Shown here: positions 58,930 to 64,000 of the stretch, in pieces
How the letters are laid out: every line of letters begins with the position of its first letter
Position numbering within the stretch: the stretch's first letter is position 1
Program-made: the position numbers and the translations under genes
The notes under the pieces: generated by a model
Told to the model about the DNA's origin: nothing
The model's input: only the letters and a program-made list of their open reading frames with translations
Databases searched by the model: none
NCBI GenBank assembly: GCA_017614155.1
Contig: JAGACK010000036.1
Location: forward strand, 1 to 64,000
Source of the DNA: Lachnospiraceae bacterium
GTDB lineage: Bacteria; Bacillota; Clostridia; Lachnospirales; Lachnospiraceae
DNA length: 64,000 bases
Direction of reading: 5' to 3'

Positions 58930-60459
58930 CTATGGTTTATGATGGATGAACCTGAATAACAACTGCAACATATATTTCTGTTCTTTTGTCCGCATAAATA
59001 CAGTCAGAAAAATACCCGTTGAAACGACAGTAGCAATTAACAATTCTGTCACAAGGTTGATCTTGTTATCTGAGAAAACGATCTTCTGACAGCAGAAGTA
59101 TGAAATGGATACACTTATTGCTGTGATCAGAACATAGAACAACAAGCGCCTTACAAAAAGTCCTATCCCTATCTCAAATAATCTGTTATTGATATTTACG
59201 ATAACCCATGGGAGTGAAACAAATATAAGTGCAACAATAGTTGAGATGATTATACCATAAAGCCCAAAATGGGGAGTGAGTATCAGATTCAGGGTCAGAT
59301 TTATACAAGCCGAGGTCAAAGGCCTGAATCTGTCATGTTTCCATATCCCGCCGGCATCCTTGAAAACTATCAGGGTTCTGGGTGCTTCCTCTGCAAAGAG
59401 GTAGCATGCAAAGAGGATCACAAAAGAAAAAGGCAGTTCATATTTTTCACCTACCCACAATTGCATAAAAGTCTGGCACATGCTGACAAAACAGGTACAG
59501 CAGAAACAGGTCACAAAGAACACAATATGATTTATATTATACAGCAGCTCCCTGTTCTGTTCTTTGCTGTCAACAATCAGGCTGTTTCCGATCCCGGCGG
59601 TGCAAGCAGAAAAGAAAATTGAAAAGAATGCCATGATGGATGAGATTATATAGTAATAATTCTGGTAGACTGCCAGCAGCTCCAGTCCGATGAAAGCTGA
59701 TATTACGATAGAGTCTGCAGAATGATTAATCACTGCTCCTATCTTGGCAGTAAAAAGATCCCTGACTTTATGATTGATCTTTTCCACCTCTTCCGTCGGC
59801 AGCTTCCCGCGTGGTTCAAGTTCAGGATAATATCGTTTGGACATCACCGCGATGATAAGGTTTGTTACAATCTGTGCGGCAATGTTCAGTGACAGATAAA
59901 TATAATAATTGTGAAAACGGATCAAAAGCACGGCCTGTGCAACGTACAAGCATATATTGACTACAATGTTTATTATGCTGATAACATCATTTCTCTGATG
60001 CGCGGTAAAAAGAGAATTCCTGTATGCAAACATCCAATATGATAAAACCGTAGCTGAAAGATGCATGGCATAAAGGATATATATATTGATATCTGCAGGC
60101 ACATCTCCTTTGATCAGATGCGGAAGAAACGGCATCAGGGCAACACCCAATGCAAGAACAACAAATCCGATGATCCTGTAATAATATCTGTACAGACTCA
60201 TCAGCTGACATATTTTTTCTTTGTCGTCATACGCTATAGGAGCATACATGGAAAAGACAAGTGCAGATGAAACTCCGAGCTCTGCCAGGTTTAACACCTG
60301 AAGAATAGATGTAAACAGGGAATTTAAGCCCAGATATTCAACTCCAAGCGTATAGATAAAAATAGTACGGATTACAAACGGAAAAAAGATCTGTATGATT
60401 TTTTGAACACCGCCAAAAAAAGTACCCTTAATGGCGTTTTTTCTTCTTTCAATAATCAT
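58930..60459 (-). CDS. Wzx-type polysaccharide flippase 3
   Basis: 509 residues, about 12-14 helices. NAIKGTFFGGVQKIIQIFFPFVIRTIFIYTLG (in part) followed by GVEYLGLNSLFTSILQVLNLAELGVSSA (in part) is the characteristic opening of a large Firmicutes Wzx branch. HKVRDLFTAKIGAVINHSADSIVIS lies between the two halves. It is distinct in sequence from flippases 1 and 2 and carries no palindromic insert. It lies 49 bases upstream of the nitroreductase gene on the minus strand. Its upstream region holds a TTTATAGTGT/ACACTATAAA inverted repeat. It probably exports the product of the plus-strand glycosyltransferases that follow (inference). Confidence 0.87.
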   Translation of the reverse strand: MIIERRKNAIKGTFFGGVQKIIQIFFPFVIRTIFIYTLGVEYLGLNSLFTSILQVLNLAELGVSSALVFSMYAPIAYDDKEKICQLMSLYRYYYRIIGFVVLALGVALMPFLPHLIKGDVPADINIYILYAMHLSATVLSYWMFAYRNSLFTAHQRNDVISIINIVVNICLYVAQAVLLIRFHNYYIYLSLNIAAQIVTNLIIAVMSKRYYPELEPRGKLPTEEVEKINHKVRDLFTAKIGAVINHSADSIVISAFIGLELLAVYQNYYYIISSIMAFFSIFFSACTAGIGNSLIVDSKEQNRELLYNINHIVFFVTCFCCTCFVSMCQTFMQLWVGEKYELPFSFVILFACYLFAEEAPRTLIVFKDAGGIWKHDRFRPLTSACINLTLNLILTPHFGLYGIIISTIVALIFVSLPWVIVNINNRLFEIGIGLFVRRLLFYVLITAISVSISYFCCQKIVFSDNKINLVTELLIATVVSTGIFLTVFMRTKEQKYMLQLLFRFIHHKP

Positions 60460-60474
60460 GACGGGAAATATATA

Positions 60475-60520
60475 TTTATAGTGTAATCAATGTTTTTATA
60501 GTTCATTTATACACTATAAA
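60475..60520. promoter_or_regulatory. Inverted repeat upstream of flippase 3
   Basis: TTTATAGTGT (60475-60484) and ACACTATAAA (60511-60520) form a perfect 10-bp inverted repeat separated by 26 bases, 15 bases from the flippase start codon. A further TTTTTATAG lies between. The ACTATAAA half-site also occurs in the repeats at 55849-55928. It may be an operator or hairpin; the AT-rich context makes chance a real possibility. Confidence 0.4.
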
Positions 60521-60615
60521 GAACATAGATACAAGTCGGTCACAGGCTGACGGACAGGCATGGTAAAATCTGGAATGACAGGCATCATTAACAGAACACA
60601 GGTTCGGGCTGATTA

Positions 60616-60644
60616 TTGCGAAACATGGGATTATGGGGTATAAT
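60616..60644 (+). promoter_or_regulatory. Sigma-A promoter of the tandem glycosyltransferase operon
   Basis: TTGCGA (60616-60621), a 17-base spacer, then TATAAT (60639-60644). Transcription would start near 60651, about 85 bases before the first gene. Along with 8741-8769 it is the best promoter in the window. Confidence 0.72.
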
Positions 60645-60651
60645 CGAGGTG

Positions 60652-60700
60652 TTTACCGATCGGGAATAAAAACAGTTCTTTCTGTAAGCCGACAGGTAAA
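60652..60700 (+). promoter_or_regulatory. Leader hairpin with internal loop
   Basis: TTTACC (60652-60657) pairs with GGTAAA (60695-60700). A 3x3 internal loop (GAT opposite ACA) follows, then CGG with CCG, and an inner ACAG (60672-60675) with CTGT (60682-60685). No T-run follows, so it is not a standard terminator. It has the same general plan as the leader hairpin at 8794-8831 (outer stem, 3x3 loop, inner stem) though not the same sequence. Confidence 0.4.
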
Positions 60701-60735
60701 TTACCCCGGATAGAACATATAAAGGATATGTTAAG

Positions 60736-61692
60736 ATGTCTGAAAAACTGATCTCAATAATAATCCCGCACTACAACATCCCATATATGCTGGAAAAACT
60801 GTTAGAAAGCACTCCTTATGACAGAGAAGATGTGGAAGTTATAGTAGTTGATGACAGAAGTGATAAAGATCTTGACAGGCTGATCGGCGTTCGTGACCGC
60901 TTTGGATCAGCAGGGGTATTATTTTATAGAAACAATAACGGTAAAAAAGGTGCTGGAACCTGCAGAAATATCGGATTAAGACATGCTTCGGGAAAATGGC
61001 TGATCTTTGCCGATGCGGATGACAGGTTCAAGACCGGCATGTATGAAGCTGTAAAAAAGTTTGCAGATACAGAAGCGGATATTGTTTATTATATGTCGGA
61101 AAGCATAAATGAAGACGGGGACAGGGTAGACGGAAGAAGTGACGGATACAACCTGAAGATCAGCAATTTCCTGAATGATCCCGGCAGACGGAATGAATTG
61201 CTGCTGAGATATGATATGCCGACGCCCTGGGGAAAAATGATCCGTGCCCGGAAGGTAAAAGAAAACAGGATTTGGTTTGATGAGATACCGGTTTCCAATG
61301 ATGTGATGTTTTCTGCAAAGTGCGGTTGTCATTCCGATACTGTCATAGCAAGCAGAGACTGCTTATATCAGGTTTTGGAGAGAAGGGGGAGCCTTACTAC
61401 CACGCCGGATCCGGAAGCATTCAATTTCAGGACAGGAGTTTTTATCAGAATGTGCAAATATCTGAAGAACAGACTGACTGATGAAGATTGGAAAATGCTG
61501 GGCTTTAATGGGAATATCAGGATAATTGAGGCGTATCAAAAGGGGTATGGCCTGAAGTGTATAGGTTATATTATATTTGGACTTCTGTTCAATGGCATCA
61601 AGCCTGTCAGTTTTAAAGGGATGAGCATAAAAACGGCAGGAGGAACATTGAAAAATATCTTAGAAGGAAGGGCAGGCGGAAATGCACGATAA
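60736..61692 (+). CDS. GT2-family glycosyltransferase, tandem paralogue 1
   Basis: 318 residues. LISIIIPHYNIPYMLEKLLE, VEVIVVDDRSDKDLDRL, FYRNNNGKKGAGTCRNIGLRHASGKWLIFADADDRF (in part) with the metal-binding DADD. The acceptor half has PTPWGKMIRARKV and PVSNDVMFSAKCG, where the SNDV acidic residue is the probable catalytic base. It shares these motifs at matching positions with the two following genes, so all three arose by tandem duplication. AAGGA about 9 bases upstream supports the start. A hydrophobic C-terminal segment may bind the membrane. It is first in an operon driven by the promoter at 60616. Confidence 0.87.
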   Translation: MSEKLISIIIPHYNIPYMLEKLLESTPYDREDVEVIVVDDRSDKDLDRLIGVRDRFGSAGVLFYRNNNGKKGAGTCRNIGLRHASGKWLIFADADDRFKTGMYEAVKKFADTEADIVYYMSESINEDGDRVDGRSDGYNLKISNFLNDPGRRNELLLRYDMPTPWGKMIRARKVKENRIWFDEIPVSNDVMFSAKCGCHSDTVIASRDCLYQVLERRGSLTTTPDPEAFNFRTGVFIRMCKYLKNRLTDEDWKMLGFNGNIRIIEAYQKGYGLKCIGYIIFGLLFNGIKPVSFKGMSIKTAGGTLKNILEGRAGGNAR

Positions 61693-62656
61693 TGTATTGA
61701 TATCCGTGATAATACCACATTATAACAGCCCGGATAAGCTGGAGAGGTTATTAAAGTCCATAGCCGGGGAAGCAGGATTAGATATTCAGATAATAGTAGT
61801 TGATGACAGATCCGATAAGGAATGTGAAAAACTTGCGGAAGTCAGGAAAAAATATGGCACAAGAGTAGAATTCTACAGAAATAATAAAGGAATAAAAGGA
61901 GCCGGAACGGCGCGGAATATTGGCTTGAGACATGCTGTCGGAAGGTGGCTGGCCTTTGCGGATGCTGATGATTATTTTACAAGGGATGCCTGGAAGATAA
62001 TAGGTGAAGCATGCAATACAAGCAGCGCAGATATCATATATTTTTACCAGACAAGCGTGATCGAAGGCACCGATGTAGAATCGGACAGACATCTTCCTTT
62101 TGTGGAAATGGTAAGGAATTACTGTGAGAACAGAAACAGAAAGACGGAAATGGAGCTGCGGGTGGGGTTTACATCACCGTGTGCAAAAGTCATAAGAAGA
62201 GATGTCGTATCAGACAATAATATAAGATTTGATCAGATACCGATTTCCAACGACATCATGTTTTCATTAAAAACAGCCATTGCAGCCGAATCGATTGAGG
62301 CCAGGGAAGAGGTTGTCTACTGTGTTACAAAGGAACCGGGATCTCTTTCTTATAATACCGGCAGATGGTTTGTGGATCAGAGACTGAAAGCAGCGCTTAA
62401 TAAACTGAAGTATTTAAGGAAGCATGTTGAAAAAAATGATCTGAGGCTGCTAGATCTTTCGGGAAGCAGATACTTCAGAGAGGCTGTGGTCAAAGGCTAC
62501 AGCGTCATGGATATTATCAGATGGATGATGATATTTGTCCTGAACGGGTTTTTACCGTTTGAGCTTAAATATGCGCCCGAGATTATTTCGGGACTCTTAA
62601 AACGAAGATTCGAGTTTATGAGAAGGGATGACTGGAAGATATGGAAAAGACTTTAA
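61682..62656 (+). CDS. GT2-family glycosyltransferase, tandem paralogue 2
   Basis: 324 residues, overlapping paralogue 1 by 11 bases. LISVIIPHYNSPDKLERLLKS, IIVVDDRSDKECEKL, FYRNNKGIKGAGTARNIGLRH, FADADDYF and PISNDIMFSLK align with the neighbouring paralogues. GFTSPCAKVIRRDVV replaces PTPWGKMIRARKV of paralogue 1. The enzyme is expected to use the same fold and catalysis with a different donor or acceptor. A hydrophobic stretch near the C-terminus (IIRWMMIFVLNGFLPF) may attach it to the membrane. Confidence 0.87.
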   Translation: MHDNVLISVIIPHYNSPDKLERLLKSIAGEAGLDIQIIVVDDRSDKECEKLAEVRKKYGTRVEFYRNNKGIKGAGTARNIGLRHAVGRWLAFADADDYFTRDAWKIIGEACNTSSADIIYFYQTSVIEGTDVESDRHLPFVEMVRNYCENRNRKTEMELRVGFTSPCAKVIRRDVVSDNNIRFDQIPISNDIMFSLKTAIAAESIEAREEVVYCVTKEPGSLSYNTGRWFVDQRLKAALNKLKYLRKHVEKNDLRLLDLSGSRYFREAVVKGYSVMDIIRWMMIFVLNGFLPFELKYAPEIISGLLKRRFEFMRRDDWKIWKRL

Positions 62657-63618
62657 CAGGAGAAAACATCGAACCGGTTTTTTCCATTATCATACCTCAT
62701 TATAATTCGCCCCGGCTTCTCCCGAGACTGCTGTCTTCCATCCCTTTGGACAGAGAAGATATCCAGGTAATAGTTGTGGATGACAGAAGTGATAAAGATA
62801 TTGAGCTTTTGATGGATATAAAGAGGAAGTATAAAGACCGTATTGAGTTTTACAGAAACAACAACGGCAGGAAGAGCGCCGGAGCCGCAAGAAATATCGG
62901 ATTGAAGCATGCAAGAGGAAAATGGCTGATCTTTGCGGACTCAGATGATTATTTCAGCGGCAGTTTTTCCAAAATGATAGATGAATACAGGGAATCCGAA
63001 TGCGATATCATCTATTTTTCTGCAGACAGCATAGATAATGTAACAGGGAAAAGATCTGACAGACATGAAAAGATTGAAAAAAAAGTAAAAGAGTATTGCG
63101 CAGAACCCTCCAGGGCAAATGAGAACAGGCTTAGATTTACTGTGATAGAGCCTTTCTGCAAGATGATAAAAAGAAATCTGGTAGAAGAAAACCATATCAG
63201 ATTCAGCGAGTCCATTGCCGCAAATGATAAGTGGTTTTCCACTCTGGCAGGTTTTCACGCAGGGAAGATAGATGCAAGGGATGAAGTTCTGTATGTGATA
63301 ACCAGGACGCCGGGAAGCCTGACTCAAAAAAAAGATGAGAAAGCATATAATGACAGAATGAAGGAAGGCCTGAAACAGATAGTTTTTTTAAAACGGGTCC
63401 TTAGCAGAGAACAGTGGGGAGAACTGGAATTGAATCCGGGGTGGTTGTTTACTTCGGCAGCTTATATAGGATATTCCGGCTTGTTTATCTTTAAATGGAT
63501 GGCAAAGTATTTGATAAAAGGGGTAAGGCCGGTATCTTTTGATCAATTAAAGATAGTCATATCCGTAAAGAGAAACAGTTATAGGGAACGGTTTCAAAAA
63601 AAGATATCTGATACATAG
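62641..63618 (+). CDS. GT2-family glycosyltransferase, tandem paralogue 3
   Basis: 325 residues, overlapping paralogue 2 by 16 bases. FSIIIPHYNSPRLLPRLLSS, VIVVDDRSDKDIELL, FYRNNNGRKSAGAARNIGLKH and FADSDDYF match the other two; the metal site is DSDD instead of DADD and the base region reads AANDKWFSTLAG instead of SNDV/SNDI. The changes near the active site suggest a changed specificity rather than decay. The C-terminal hydrophobic segment SGLFIFKWMAKYLI is kept. The start could also be one of the later codons, but no better ribosome site is seen. Confidence 0.87.
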   Translation: MEKTLTGENIEPVFSIIIPHYNSPRLLPRLLSSIPLDREDIQVIVVDDRSDKDIELLMDIKRKYKDRIEFYRNNNGRKSAGAARNIGLKHARGKWLIFADSDDYFSGSFSKMIDEYRESECDIIYFSADSIDNVTGKRSDRHEKIEKKVKEYCAEPSRANENRLRFTVIEPFCKMIKRNLVEENHIRFSESIAANDKWFSTLAGFHAGKIDARDEVLYVITRTPGSLTQKKDEKAYNDRMKEGLKQIVFLKRVLSREQWGELELNPGWLFTSAAYIGYSGLFIFKWMAKYLIKGVRPVSFDQLKIVISVKRNSYRERFQKKISDT

Positions 63619-63638
63619 ATATCATCCGGAAAAGTGAT

Positions 63639-64000
63639 ATGGGAAAAAGAGTATTTATAACAGGCGCCAATTTTTCAAACAAAGGCGCACAGTCAATGCT
63701 GTTTACGACAATAAGCGAGATCAGGAAAAGAGATCCGAAAAGCAGGATCTATTTTGGCACCTATAAGACGGAAGAGTTTGATCATTCTGTTTATTCTTTT
63801 TTCAAAGCGTCTTATGATGATGGGATCCAGGAGAGGGCTCTGCATGAACATATGAATCCGATCAGATATATCCGCCTCTTTTCCAAGCTGATAGGAAACG
63901 AGGTGCTTGGGATCGGAAAAGAAAAACCGGTTGACGGAGGAAGACTGTTTTCCGGAATCGATCTTGTTATTGACATAAGCGGTTTTGCACTATCCGACAA
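63639..64000 (+). CDS. Polysaccharide pyruvyl transferase-like protein, N-terminal part
   Basis: An open frame from ATG 63639 that runs off the right edge (120 codons visible). It opens GKRVFITGANFSNKGAQSML, the TGANxxNKGAQ pattern of polysaccharide pyruvyl transferases (CsaB/PssM-like), then YFGTYKTEEFDHS and, near the edge, DLVIDISGFALSD. These enzymes add a pyruvate ketal to a sugar of the repeat unit or use the same fold for related transfers. It follows paralogue 3 by 20 bases and belongs to the same operon. The C-terminal half is not visible, so the call is moderate. Confidence 0.75.
   Translation, partial: MGKRVFITGANFSNKGAQSMLFTTISEIRKRDPKSRIYFGTYKTEEFDHSVYSFFKASYDDGIQERALHEHMNPIRYIRLFSKLIGNEVLGIGKEKPVDGGRLFSGIDLVIDISGFALSD

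Overview
The window looks like a cell-surface polysaccharide island from a Gram-positive anaerobe of the Clostridia, most likely Lachnospiraceae. That placement is inference. It rests on moderate GC, good AGGAGG-type ribosome sites, frequent TTG starts, an Rpn-type nuclease tail with EEGR/KEGR repeats, a large secreted protein with Lachnospiraceae-like beta repeats, a YugP-type metallopeptidase, and long runs of overlapping glycosyltransferase genes. No RNA genes, CRISPR arrays or complete insertion sequences were seen.

Layout. 1-272: tail of an Rpn-family nuclease gene. 568-7877: a Wzy/WaaL-like polymerase or ligase and an 1834-residue secreted surface protein. 8017-8709: a membrane zinc peptidase. 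A sigma-A promoter at 8741-8769 and a bulged leader hairpin (8794-8831) open a very long operon. 8852-14195: PglF-, PglE- and PglC-like initiation enzymes plus an ATP-grasp ligase and a HAD phosphatase. 14362-18929: a WbuB-like glycosyltransferase and the three UDP-N-acetyl-L-fucosamine enzymes (CapE, CapF, CapG). 18926-27933: glycosyltransferases, a WbsX-like protein, NeuB, a Wzx flippase and a CMP-sugar synthetase fused to a PseG-like domain. 27923-37000: a second initiating sugar transferase, four glycosyltransferases, a TviB-like dehydrogenase, a second flippase and an orphan membrane-anchored protein. 37019-44810: three large membrane proteins, one of them on the minus strand, a damaged hicA beside an intact hicB, and Ugd. 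44893-51333: a CDP-sugar module (RfbG, RfbH, an aldolase fusion, a phosphatase and a YerE-like TPP enzyme). 51334-55825: GT8, GtrB-like, GT-C-like and GT2 genes. 55849-60459: an AT-richer block with 29-bp-period repeats before an AAA+ ATPase, a GT2, a nitroreductase and a third flippase. 60616 onward: a new promoter, three tandem paralogous GT2 genes and the start of a pyruvyl transferase.

The genes supply precursors (UDP-FucNAc, UDP-4-amino sugars, a nonulosonic acid, hexuronic acids, and a CDP-3,6-dideoxy or branched sugar), load the first sugar on a polyprenyl carrier, extend it, flip it and polymerise it. Two initiating transferases of different architecture and three flippases imply more than one glycan, or a mosaic of clusters.

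The most unusual structure is a family of palindromic repeats. A 29-bp arm occurs singly after two stop codons. It also occurs as inverted pairs inside three genes: a glycosyltransferase, a flippase, and a YfhO-like protein that has two. All four intragenic copies are translated through without breaking the reading frame. The arms have no stop codon in any of six frames, one copy has matching changes in both arms, and two copies appear to share a 39-nt centre in opposite orientations. A second, unrelated foldback repeat (about 146 bp) occurs twice, and one copy supplies the C-terminus and stop codon of a flippase.
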